In this document: piece by piece, positions 45,111 to 54,699 of the stretch
Numbering within the stretch: position 1 is the stretch's first letter
Layout of the letters: every line of letters starts with the position of its first letter
NCBI GenBank assembly: GCA_022494885.1
Contig: JAGVSM010004866.1
Location: 203,097 to 267,096, forward strand
Reading direction: 5' to 3'
Length of the DNA stretch: 64,000 nt
Origin: Micrasema longulum
Taxonomy: Eukaryota; Arthropoda; Insecta; Trichoptera; Brachycentridae
The notes under the pieces: model-generated
Databases searched by the model: none
Seen by the model: the letters and a program-made list of their open reading frames with translations, nothing else
Told to the model about the DNA's origin: nothing
Translations under genes and position numbers: made by a program

Positions 45111-46856
45111 TTATTCACTATCTGAAGAATTTTCGGCTTCGTTTTCACCGATCGTGGATTGCGTGAAAGCGTCGGACGTTATAATATTAGGTGGAGCCAA
45201 TAAATCCAAAGTATCCTTTTCAAAATTTACGTCTTTCTTTACAGGTACTTTTTGCAAACTGGTAATAAGAGGGTCCGAAGATATTAAAAGTAAATTTAAA
45301 ACATCTTCATTAGTTTTGATACGAGACATTTTTCGCGAGAAGCATTCTCTGTATCTTTTGAACTCTTTGTTCCTTGCTTCTTGTGCCTCTTCACTTAGCT
45401 GGCCTATAGGTAATAAAGCATGTTTTATTATTTCTGGTCCGTGAATGAAAACTTTGTGAACAGGTGGAGGCATCGGGTACCACGCATATTTTTCAGCAAA
45501 GAGTTTTGCAGTTTCCATGGCGTATATCCGAAACTTATTCATGTTTATTTCATGGCCACTGGAAATTATTTGTAAGACAATTTTGAATCTCCTAATTATT
45601 TCTTTGTCTATTTCAGTAATACAAGCAGCAACTTCCGGATTACTGAAAAAACGCCTGGATGTATTGCCATCATTTCTATTTCCAAAACCGGATTTTGGTT
45701 TGTCGACAGGCAAACCCATTTCGGTCTTAAATTTATCTTGAATATTTTTTTTTGTTACCGCAACCATTTACCCCTTCTTAAGAGGTATTTTATAACTAAG
45801 AGGTAACAAACAGTCATTTATTAAAGGTACTAAAGACGATATAAAATATTATTATCCTTAGAATTTGGATCGTTACTAAACATCTGTTTGTATTCTGACT
45901 ATGCAGATCCGTCTAAGCCTCATTTGCATATAAGGGTCATATTTTTTATATTTTCAGATTTCTGACCTTCTAAAATTTCTTTATGAGCTTCTAAAAGACG
46001 AATGGCAGTATGGTCAAGTAAACTTTGCAGTTTAATTTCAGCAAAAGTATCTGTTACTACAATGCTTTCCTTTAGAGGGTAACATTCCTTTTTCGCCCGT
46101 TGTATTTTTTTGTAAGATGGAAATAGGAATTTGTCATGTTCTCGAATTATATTATATTGATGTGTGATGAGTTTTGCTTCAATAAACATTGAAAGAGCTT
46201 CTCTTCCTGTAAGCTGCTTTTTTTAGAGATGTTAAATTTCTTGTATGCATTTCTGTATGTGGCAGATCTTGTGGGCAAAGTTGTCGTAACTTCCTTCAAA
46301 ACTTTGGATGCATCTACTTGACCAGCAGCTCGCAAACTTACCTGTGCTGCGAATGACAATTTCTTAGGAGAGTGCTTTGATCTCAAAGATTTAGTCTTTT
46401 GGCGTTTAGCTCTATCACAAGATTCTTCAAAATTTGTTTGAGGGCGACCCGCTTTTTTACTTAGGACAACATAATAGTTATGAAAACCTATTGAAGTATC
46501 TAGCTAGTCATTATTACAAACCGAGAATCTGTTTTCTCTTCTATTGGCCTTTTGCCACCTCTTCTTAAAATCAGACACAAAAAGTGATTTTTTTTTATGA
46601 AGGCTTAGTAATTGGTCTTTTGGACATTTAGTACGTGTTTCGACAAATTTTTTCAAGCATGATACTTGATCAGCCAATTTAACGTGGCTAGATTGTTTCA
46701 TTTGATCAAATAAGGTACGTCTACTTATAAAAATATTAGTTGTACCTGATCCTTAAACAAAAAATTATGATGGAAATTAATGAATAAATGCTTACTTTTT
46801 ACTATGTTTCCACATCCTTGACAAAAGTGACGCTTTATGTGAAAAAGCGCAAACAT
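45111..46856 (-). pseudogene. RAG1/Transib-like transposase, broken and internally deleted
   Basis: N-terminal part: ATG 46856, MFALFHIKRHFCQGCGNIVK, then a possible 44-nt intron (46795-46752) or a frame break. An open frame follows with an in-frame TAG at 46506-46504. It runs on through AGRPQTNFEESCDRAKRQ and SKHSPKKLSFAAQVSLRAAG. A one-base shift in an A-run near 46225 leads into LSMFIEAKLITHQYNIIR and LQSLLDHTAIRLLEAH. LICK(TGA)GLDGSA holds the likely first catalytic Asp (codon 45913-45911). After SSLVPLI the middle of the protein is missing. From 45767 an intact 218-codon frame gives GFGNRNDGNTSRRFF and HGPEIIKHALLPIGQLSEEA, then RNKEFKRYRECFSRKMSR. This last block aligns with the RAG1 C-terminal core (PEII..., IG, SE.NE.NK.FRR.R), which holds the catalytic Glu. 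No RAG2-like frame is present. Confidence 0.78.
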
Positions 46857-47330
46857 GCGCAAGATGTTTTTTGTATTTCCTTAAGAACAGTGAATACGTA
46901 AACAAATAAGCTAAAAACTATAAACATGATATGAACTGATATCAACTAAAACTTTACATATAAAATCAATAAACTAAAAAAAAGCAAATATATTCCCCAG
47001 TAATTTAAAAACCCCTTTAAAATATTTCAATTCAAAATATACGAACGAAATTTTCAAAAAAACAATAGTCTAACCTGTGAGTAATAACGCCATATTAAAA
47101 TAATAACAAAATTTGGAAGCACCATAAAGTAATTACAATTAACACAAGGAGACTTTTCGTATTAAAATCGCAGACGGCCCAAGTTTCACCAATGACGGAC
47201 AAGTTTCGACTGGAACAGGGATAAAAGTTGACTTGCACCGTGACTTTAGACTACTGAGCTGTATGCCAGGTATATTCAACTATCGATTCCAGGAATTATT
47301 TGTGAACTAATATTATTTTTCAAAAAAGGG

Positions 47331-47365
47331 TTTATTCCAACTATTCGTGATTCGGCTTCAGTGTG
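47331..47365 (-). repeat. Right terminal inverted repeat of the RAG1-like transposon
   Basis: Ends CAGTGTG at 47359-47365, followed directly by TGACG at 47366-47370. Confidence 0.85.
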
Positions 47366-47370
47366 TGACG

Positions 47371-47944
47371 GTTGGTTCGCTGTTTATGTCTCAGCTGCGC
47401 GACGCTGCGCTGCGCTGCCGCTGGTTTGACTAAAATACGCACTGGAGTTGGCAGCTGACGGAAAAGCCAGTGCGCTTTTTGTAAACTCTAATGCCCTAAC
47501 TACGGACATAGAAAACATGCCAGTGAAACCTACATCTGACCTCTTTATTTTTTATTCGTATCAATGTCAACAGGAAATACTTCCTATCTGAAAGTTATAA
47601 TACTCGTAATCGGATATGAAAGTTGCTTAGATATTTTTCAAAGATACAGGGTAGGTACTTGATATCATCAATATGCGCATGAGAGAAATGGGCATCAGAT
47701 AATATTTTAATGTTCATATCACATATCGTACTTTCTATTTGGTAAAATAATGTTAATGCATTCATATAATGTTTGTGCATAAGTAATACAGGTTATTTAT
47801 ATTTTATGGTGGTTCATTATTTAAATAATACTATTTTTATTGTTGTGTTGGTATCTCTATTTGAGAAAAAAGTTATTTACATACCCCTTTGATGATATTT
47901 ATATGCTTATAGGTACGTACAGTGTTTAATAAGCCTTTGTTAAC
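47371..47944. other. Flank of the RAG1-like transposon; small GC-rich hairpin
   Basis: 47380-47475 is GC-rich (GCGCGACGCTGCGCTGCGCT). GCACTGG (47439-47445) and CCAGTGC (47467-47473) are inverted, and CAGCTGACG at 47452-47460 repeats the 9 bases directly left of the transposon (44971-44979). The rest is AT-rich. Confidence 0.5.
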
Positions 47945-48062
47945 AAATTACAACAGGGATGGAGAATACCTTAAATAAGGGGATATGGAAGTCTAGGCAT
48001 TTACAGGGCTTATGACCTGTCATTGGCTGGTTTAATGTGTTAGTGCCTGTCGGTGAACCAAG
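47945..48062 (+). repeat. Fragment of the TTGTTGCAACAG MITE family
   Basis: ACAACAGGGATGGAGAATACC, GGGGATATGGAAGTCTAGGC, ATTTACAGGGCTTATGACC and GTCATTGGCTGGTTTAA match the interior of 16658-16877. Confidence 0.6.
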
Positions 48063-48137
48063 TAAACATACAATTCTTGATTGTGAAAGCGTGAACATTT
48101 GTTTGGTTTATATGAAAACTTTTTGCTACTCACACAT

Positions 48138-48392
48138 CATCATTTTCTTTCCGCACTTAATGGTGCATAGGGCACTGCGTTGGTACACCAATCGCAGCGT
48201 ATCTTGATTGTTTTTGTTTCATGAAGGTAAGATGCTCAGCTTTACGCTTCGGGTACCAGTCCAGGGACTATGAAGTGTTTATTGTGAAAACACCCTTTTT
48301 AAATAAATATTTCATATCATGTCGGTAATCGAACCCGCGACCTCTAGCATGGTAGGCATTCGCGCTGACCATTACACCGCGAGGCCAACTCA
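48138..48392 (-). mobile_element. tRNA-derived SINE, family A (full length)
   Basis: On plus: CATCATCATTTTCTTTCCGC (inverted microsatellite tail), GGCACTGCGTTGGTACACC, GGTACCAGTCCAGGGACTAT, TCGGTAATCGAACCCGCGACC (inverted B box), GGCATTCGCGCTGACC and ACCGCGAGGCCAACTC. Confidence 0.88.
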
Positions 48393-48465
48393 CACATAAG
48401 CATAGTTTATTAAAGATTTGAATGGGCAGTATTTATCTATTGAAAACGTGGGAAAATACACTATA

Positions 48466-48815
48466 CAGGGTGTTCTTTAAACCCTGTCGCATCCGAAACC
48501 ACGTTGATTAGTATAGGCAAGAAGACATATTAGCATATTAAAAAAATATTCATAAAGAAGAAATTTTTTTAAAATAAAATGTTAAAAAAAAAACGAATGG
48601 TTGCTTACTTCTGCAGGGGAGTAACAAGGGGGGCGCGGCCGTGTGGTTCAGACCCCCCCTCCTCACTCTTCGTTTCTCTCCTGCAGAAGTAAGTTTCTTT
48701 ATTTTATTTTTTAAGATTTTAGTCCTTCTAAAAACATATTTTAATGTGCCAATATGTCTTCTTGCTCATACTGATCATCGTGGTTTTGGATGTGACAGGG
48801 TTTAAAGAACACCTG
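48466..48815. mobile_element. TA-flanked MITE (350 bp), Tc1/mariner type
   Basis: Begins CAGGGTGTTCTTTAAACCCT and ends, inverted, CAGGTGTTCTTTAAACCCTG. The arms extend about 40 bp to CCGAAACCACG/CGTGGTTTTGG and beyond. It is flanked by TA on each side (48464-48465, 48816-48817). A second internal inverted pair TTACTTCTGCAGG / CCTGCAGAAGTAA surrounds a GC-rich core at 48620-48670. No transposase. Confidence 0.75.
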
Positions 48816-49269
48816 TATGCGACATTAGGTACGACCTTAATAGCTCGATACGTTTTACGATTTTATATAACACCCGTTTTTTATATCTTCTGTTGTGGGT
48901 ATGTAGATTTATGATAATTCGTAAATTGATTTTAAATATTTATTTTCTTAAAGCACAAATTATTTCCATTCACCATAATCAAATATGGGGTTTATAATTT
49001 ATAATGGAATCCACCTCTTAGTAATTGTATGGCTGCACAATAAACCAGGTGTTCTTTCAAAAATGTATTCACATCAAAATGAATTATTGCAAACTTTGAG
49101 CTGATTTTTATTAAATTGTAATAGTAGGAAAATTTCACAACCGAAATTGACTTATATCCGTTTTTATTTTATTTTTATACGGCGATAGATAAGTGATAAC
49201 GCGTTTGTCACTAAACTGCTCTACCAAGAAATTAACTATCACAAAGAATTTCTTTTCCATACTACGTTA
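48816..49269. other. Non-coding intron sequence
   Basis: AT-rich, nothing recognised. Confidence 0.35.
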
Positions 49270-49790
49270 ACTGTTTCCCCTACTACTACTACTACCATCA
49301 TGCCATTTTCCCGTAGGGGAAGGCAGAGAGAATGAACCGCCACACACGTCTATCCTGGCATACAATCCTAGCCTCCTCCACATTCATACATCTTGTCATA
49401 CATGCCCTTCGGTTCTGTCTGCTTTTGACATGACCAGACTTAAGATTTTGGTTTATCTGATCATGCCACGTCTCCCTTGGTCGTCCTCGTCTAACGTTGC
49501 CGTTCATTTTTGCCATATATACTTGTTTTACCATTCGCTCGTCGTCCATTCGTTCTACGTGACCAAACCATCTCAGAGACCCTTTCTTAATCTTATCAAT
49601 TATACTTGTCTCAGATTTACACTCTCGCCTGATTTGATCATTTGTAACCCTGTCATACATTGATTTCCCACACATTCGTCTAAGAGATCGCATTTCAACC
49701 GCGTTCATCGGCTTTCATTTTTCCTCTGCCAGTTCCATGTTTCACTTCCATACATAATTGTTGGGACTAAAACTCCTTTATATGTTTATA
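49270..49790 (-). pseudogene. RTE-type LINE ORF tail (family 2), longer copy
   Basis: On the minus strand, upstream to downstream: VLVPTIMYGSETWNWQRK (about 49770-49715), a frame break, then 136 codons from 49708. They start MNAVEMRSLRRMCGKSMYDR and go on VTNDQIRRECKSETSIIDKI, GSLRWFGHVERMDDERMVKQ and GRPRETWHDQINQNLK, ending VWRFILSAFPYGKMA. YGSETW, M..LRR.CG.S..DR..N..I, WFGHVERM and GRPR.TW are the conserved C-terminal blocks of RTE-clade ORFs. The 3' end is a CTA/TAC microsatellite (49279-49297). The copy is 5'-truncated, as RTE insertions usually are. Confidence 0.82.
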
Positions 49791-51057
49791 CTTTCTTTAT
49801 ATGTCCATAATATTATATCACAGTAAGTTCCTGCGTGGGTAAAGTTAGATAACTAACTGTGTTTATAACCCGCATAGTATTAATAATATTGTTAATTAAT
49901 TTTTTTGTATTACATATAAATCATATAACAATTTTTGTGTTTAAGAAAACGCCTACAAATTTGACAGATTTACGAAAATAATAATAAATCTTCGTTAAAG
50001 TGATTTAAGCAATACAGCATCAAATTTGTGTTAGCGAATCGACACAAACATTTCAAAAGAATTTTCCGAAACCGTTACTAATACATTGTAAGTATTATAT
50101 TATCTGGGTATAATGATTGCAACGTCCCATGGTGTAGGTCTAAAGGCACTAGACGCTTCTACTTTTGAAAAACACTACACAAGTAAGTTTACCTATTGTT
50201 CTCTTCAATTCCAAACTGTTCTGTATCCGAGAATTCTATCGTACAAAGCGATAATTCTATCGCTTGATATATTCAGCAGATACAGCGTTTGGTAAGCTTT
50301 AGTTTCTAAGCACGGGACCATTACTATTATATTGGTATGTCAGTACAATTTGCAGAATGTGCCCCTCTGGCTTGGTCGTGAACCCGCTGGCGCTGTACAA
50401 TGTACATATCTTCCATCTGCGGTGAAATCACTCTTTTGATAGCTCACCATCTTGCCTTATCGTACTTAAACATAATTACGTTGATGTATTGAATTTTTAT
50501 TATTATTATACGAAAAAAAATATAAAACATTGATTCAAGAGAACCTCCTCCTTAGTTTTTTGATTTATGTTATTTGTTGACATTTTTTCTTGATGGAATT
50601 CCATTGTAATTATATAGAATTAACCTATATTTGCATATGCTCCTTACTAGTATAACTTGTTCTGAATAGACTTAACAGTGTTGAAAATTTAATTTACATT
50701 GTTCACATGTCACATAATTTTAAAAAAAAGCTTATATATTATGTTTCAGCCAGATTTAGGCTTGTTTTTTGAAAGAAAAAAATGTTTTGTTAAAGATTGT
50801 AATATTGACGATTGTATTATTTCTTGCCCTTGTTATATATATATACATGTCCCTGAGTAGGGGGATGACGATGTCCTTCTCCAAATTTGTCTAGTTGCAT
50901 ATTTTATACCGTTTATTAGGCGTATCAAAGACATAAAAAAAATATTTAAACGGAGTTCTTATTATAAGATACCATTTATTAACGTTTTCAATTAGCTGTT
51001 TTGTTGATTTCATTCGAATTTATATCTACTGATCAATATTTTTGAGTAGACAAGGAC
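49791..51057. other. Non-coding intron sequence
   Basis: AT-rich; no gene recognised. Confidence 0.35.
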
Positions 51058-51182
51058 CGGGTTCAACTCCCTGGGGAGCTGTTAGCCACTTAACCCAGTC
51101 AATGACAGGTTATAAGCCCTGTAGATGCCTAGACATCTATATTACCTTCTCTAAAAATTTATTCATTTCTGTTGTAATATGT
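51058..51182 (-). repeat. Fragment of the TTGTTGCAACAG MITE family (inverted)
   Basis: On minus: ATTACAACAGAAATGAATAA, GTCTAGGCATCTACAGGGC, TTATAACCTGTCATTGACTG and GGTTAAGTGGC match 16658-16760. Confidence 0.6.
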
Positions 51183-53132
51183 TAAAATTATATCTTCTAT
51201 TTCGATACTATTTCTCTTTCGACAATCCTTATTTAAAAATACAGTTTTATATATTTTTGATGAGCGGACATAAGAGTATAACTTAATTTTTGTTCATTTT
51301 GTGATTTATATGCGAAAATGTTCCTTATTACAGAACACTTCCACGACTACTCAAAACATAAATAAACAACTTTGTGCTTATTAAACTTTGGTTTTAATAA
51401 AATAAGTATATGTCATATTTTCAGTGGCACAAATAGTACAAGATGGTCTCAGTAATATTAGTAGACTAGATGATTCAAGTAGTATATCTGGAATATTTTT
51501 GTTATTTGTACTGTACTTGAATGTTGTTACATAAATGAAATTATCTGTAAATAACCTATTTAGCAAAATATGAGTTCTGTAGCTAAATAATTGGGTTTTT
51601 AAAAACGTTTTTTGCTTTCCCGAAAATTTACACATTTGCAGTTGAGCTCTTTGTCCGCCCATCAACGATATTATAACAAACAAAAACGGGACCCGCTGTT
51701 TAACTTTTTTTTTGCTTTTTAATAACGTAATTTGATGCGTGTGAACGTACTTTAACTGTTGCTTTTTTTAGTTTGTAACTAGCTTTAACACAACTTATTC
51801 CCTATTTCTAACACGGACAAACGACCTAGAAAATGGCCGGAAATTAAAATGAAATAAAAAATCTTGCAAAAATGAAATTGTGAGTTTTTTTACATTTCAT
51901 AAATAAATTTCGCGCGATTGGAGATGGCGTTATCTCAAGAGTATCACAATGTGGTTTTGTATAATATTGGTAAATTGAGACCGAAGCGTAAATTTTCGGA
52001 TGCAAATAAATATATTGGAACGGTACCTACCTACTAATCGTTATTTCTTCAACGTCTTGCCGATTTGAATGACTGTAAATTGCTTTTTATTTATACTTAA
52101 CGGCAATTAGAAATTCAATATCTTTGCGGCTATAGGCTACGTTTTCTACAACATCTGTTGAAAATAAGCGGCAAAATCTTATTTCAATTCTAAATGCAAT
52201 TATTAAAGAAATTTGTTATTTATATAGCTAAATGAGCAGCCATAGTAGAACAACGTAAAATACGGTTTTTTTATTTATTTTTTTATCAGAAAAATATATT
52301 AAAATACATTTACAAATATATAATATTGGTATAATATGTATTATATATACCTATAAATGCCTTTAATATTCCCGATTAATTTTTAACAATCACTCATTTT
52401 AAGACAATTTCGTAATTTAGATTTTATATTTTATATTTGTTCATTTTTCCATACATATATTATTTACATAAAAATGTAATTACAAAAATACACTTTAGAA
52501 AAATACATTTTAAAATTAAGCTATAACATGAATTGAAAAAAAAACGCCCACAAAGACTTCCACATAAATAAAACTTTGCAAAATACAAACAAATATTATG
52601 AATTTATTCATTCTAAAAGCAAAAACATACAAACCTACTACCTCATATTATTACACATTAATACATAAACAAACTCTCTTACATATAAAAACACCTACAT
52701 ATACACACATAAAATAAATAAACTGCAATAAAAAGTAAGAAGTATGAATATTTCAAGAGTTTTATTATTTATTATTTATCATTCTTTATTATTTAGATTA
52801 CATACAGTCGTACAAGAAAAAAACAAAAATCGCGTATTAAAAATAAATTGACCAATTAAGTTATCATATATTCCTTACACATCTTAGTTAGTTATTTGCC
52901 AAAAAAAAATATAGATTTGAAAAAAAAACCGGAATGTATAAATCTCTTATATGCATGCATGCTTCTATTAAAGATGACGATTTCTTGGTAATAGTTATGA
53001 TATAATTTTATGATTTTATGTCGGCAAACCCTTACTAATAAAATTACTTTAAAAAATATTCTATATTACCACAACCTTAGCTTAGACAGTCAATTACAAA
53101 ATGGAAAATGAGTTTTTGCTTTAAACTCTGAT
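51183..53132. other. Non-coding intron sequence
   Basis: AT-rich; no gene, RNA or repeat pair recognised. Confidence 0.35.
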
Positions 53133-53275
53133 AGTCTTACTTCAAAAGCCAGTCCAGAGACTATTATTAAGAGAAATATTACGTATAATCTTATTAAATA
53201 AATTGTTTATTTCAAGCATATCGGGAATTGAACTCAAGACCTATTAAATGGTGGGCAATCTGCATTAATATGCCT
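53133..53275 (-). mobile_element. SINE family A (decayed)
   Basis: AGTCTTACTTCAAAAGCCAG, TCCAGAGACTATTATTAAG, TTTCAAGCATATCGGGAATTG (degenerate B box) and ATGGTGGGCAATCTGC follow the family order. Confidence 0.6.
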
Positions 53276-53964
53276 TTATTATTATTTTCTCGTGTCCTTT
53301 AAATTATACTTATGTTGACCCGTAGGTACCTACGAAATTTTTACTATGATTTTAATTTATGATTTTAAGCGTTTTAATTTTTTTTCCAAACAGTACCGGC
53401 TAATGAGAAAAGGTGTTATGTTTGTTGTAATAAAAATATTACTTTATATGCAAATGTAATATTAACTTACCAAAGGATGACGCGTAACAAAACAAATATT
53501 TGCATTATGCACTAAAATTCATTTTTACGTGCTTCTCGATTCATATTTTTCTCAAGTATTGCTAAGAAAATCGCTGGTTATAAAACGTAATCAAAATATT
53601 TCTGTTAGAAGCATCGATTAAAGAAATAGTAAGTTAAAACATTTACACATACAAAAATTATCAACGTGAATCATCTTCTTCAATATTGTTTCTAGAAATT
53701 TAATGCAATTAGCAATCTATGTTCCAAATTTGAATCCATTTTTTGTAGGCACGTCATAATACTATAAACATTTTTTGTTGGTTTGAGAGATATTCCGGTG
53801 TTCTAGGAAGTGAATTAGTTTACAAATTAGACAAAGGATTTGTTTATTTGACGTTTGAGGTTTGGCAATTATATTAAATAACGATACGGAGCACCTTCCA
53901 CCGCGCAGCCGCATCGCAGCCTGTATTGCGATTTCCGATTGCAGTACAATATATTGCAAGACAG
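53276..53964. other. Non-coding intron sequence
   Basis: AT-rich; 53885-53945 is GC-richer and leads into the tRNA-like unit. Confidence 0.35.
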
Positions 53965-54040
53965 GCGCCGTACCGCAGCTGGTAAGACGGTCAACTGTGA
54001 AATTGGCGTTGCGGGTTCGATTCCCGCCAGTTGCAAAAAA
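53965..54040 (+). mobile_element. tRNA-like head (SINE or tRNA pseudogene)
   Basis: CGTACCGCAGCTGGTAAGAC resembles an A box, and GCGGGTTCGATTCCCGCCAG (54009-54028) is a perfect B box with a paired T arm. An A10 run follows at 54035-54046. The anticodon arm does not fold convincingly and there is no paired acceptor stem, so this is not called a functional tRNA. The following 200 bp up to the hammerhead-like block at 54228 may belong to the same element. Confidence 0.55.
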
Positions 54041-54227
54041 AAAAAATATTTTGTTTTTTTTTCTCAATTGTTCTGGGTGTTGTGGAGTATTTTTCATAAC
54101 TTCCCTACATATCTCTTCTTTTCCACCTGAATAATTAGAGTATGGTAACGATAGTGTTACCTTCAGGCTCATTTCATACGCATCGTCCAAATCCATACGA
54201 CACAGTAAAATTAAGGTAAATTGATGG

Positions 54228-54265
54228 TGATGGACGCTGTAATGCGATCTGAAACGTCGGGAAAG
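54228..54265 (+). ncRNA. Hammerhead-like relic, variant 2
   Basis: GTGATGGACGCTGTAATGCG, then TCTGAAACGTCGGG, nearly identical to 19489-19526. It has the GAAACGTC arrangement expected at a hammerhead cleavage site, with the upstream core altered (GTGATGG for CTGATGA). A TGATG repeat makes the upstream part ambiguous. Confidence 0.3.
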
Positions 54266-54520
54266 AGTGCGCACGACACACGGCATAAGAACCAAAAAAA
54301 ACTTAGAGTCCTTCGTTTTTTTATTTTCATGATAATATTCTATGTAGTACATATTCCCTCTGTATTCTCGAATGATCTTTTATTTAATATTCGTAATATG
54401 CAATATGAGTATTTTTCAGTCTTAAGTTTTTATTCTGTAATATTTGATAGACATGATTGGTTGTTTTCTATTGAAATACATAATTAATTATTTTATTAAG
54501 TAATTTTCTTCTGATTTCAG

Positions 54521-54642
54521 GGTCTCGAACAAACGGTGGACTTTTCCCCCGTGGTAACAGCCACGTGTAAGGCCGGCTTTATGACCATCCGCATAAACTT
54601 CAATCAGACCTTCAGTGGAATAGCACACGCTAGAGATTATAG
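54521..54642 (+). CDS. ZP-domain protein, exon 2 (start of the ZP-N domain)
   Basis: The acceptor TTCTTCTGATTTCAG is followed by GGT CTC GAA ... and the exon ends at AG|GTAAAA (54642/54643). It encodes GLEQTVDFSPVVTATCKAGF, then MTIRINFNQTFSGIAHARDY and the first two bases of an Arg codon. TCKAGFM.I.INFNQ.F.G..HARDYR is the opening of the ZP domain in insect cuticular ZP proteins, with the first conserved cysteine. NQT is a potential N-glycosylation site. The exon starts in phase 0 and ends with two extra bases, which exactly fits the single base starting exon 3. The protein is expected in the apical extracellular matrix, cuticle-related, as for insect ZP proteins in general. The exact orthologue is not assigned. 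Confidence 0.88.
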
Positions 54643-54699
54643 GTAAAACATATATCAACTATAGTTTGTATGTAAATAGACTCCGTGATTATTAAATAT

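Larger units (their letters stand above)
44980..47365 (-). mobile_element. RAG1/Transib-superfamily DNA transposon, internally deleted
   Basis: The left end is CACACTGGAGCCGAATTACG (44980-44999) and the right end, inverted, is CACACTGAAGCCGAATCACG (47365-47346). The inverted repeat runs 35 bp with four mismatches, to GGAATAAA. Both ends are flanked by the same 5 bp, TGACG (44975-44979 and 47366-47370). A GC-rich 5-bp duplication and termini starting CAC are features of Transib, ProtoRAG and RAG-mediated transposition, whose recombination signal heptamer is CACAGTG. The only gene inside is the broken transposase on the minus strand. The element cannot move by itself, but its ends are well kept and could be recognised by a relative's transposase. 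Confidence 0.82.
10925..54520 (+). other. Intron 1 of the ZP-domain gene (43.6 kb)
   Basis: Donor GTAAGA at 10925; acceptor TTCTTCTGATTTCAG ending at 54520. Contents are itemised separately: LINE, RTE and SINE fragments, several MITEs, a solo LTR, a minisatellite, a RAG1-like transposon and an unrecognised coding relic. No second host gene was recognised inside it. Confidence 0.6.

Noticed and set aside
45154..45741. Plus-strand open frames of 74 and 96 codons
   Set aside because: Antisense to the intact C-terminal block of the RAG1-like transposase.
53965..54040. Functional tRNA gene
   Set aside because: Good B box but no paired acceptor stem, no proper anticodon arm and an A-run directly after it; better explained as a SINE head or pseudogene.
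53762..54352. 196-codon minus-strand open frame
   Set aside because: It runs through the SINE-like head and A-run in antisense and has no protein motif; likely chance.
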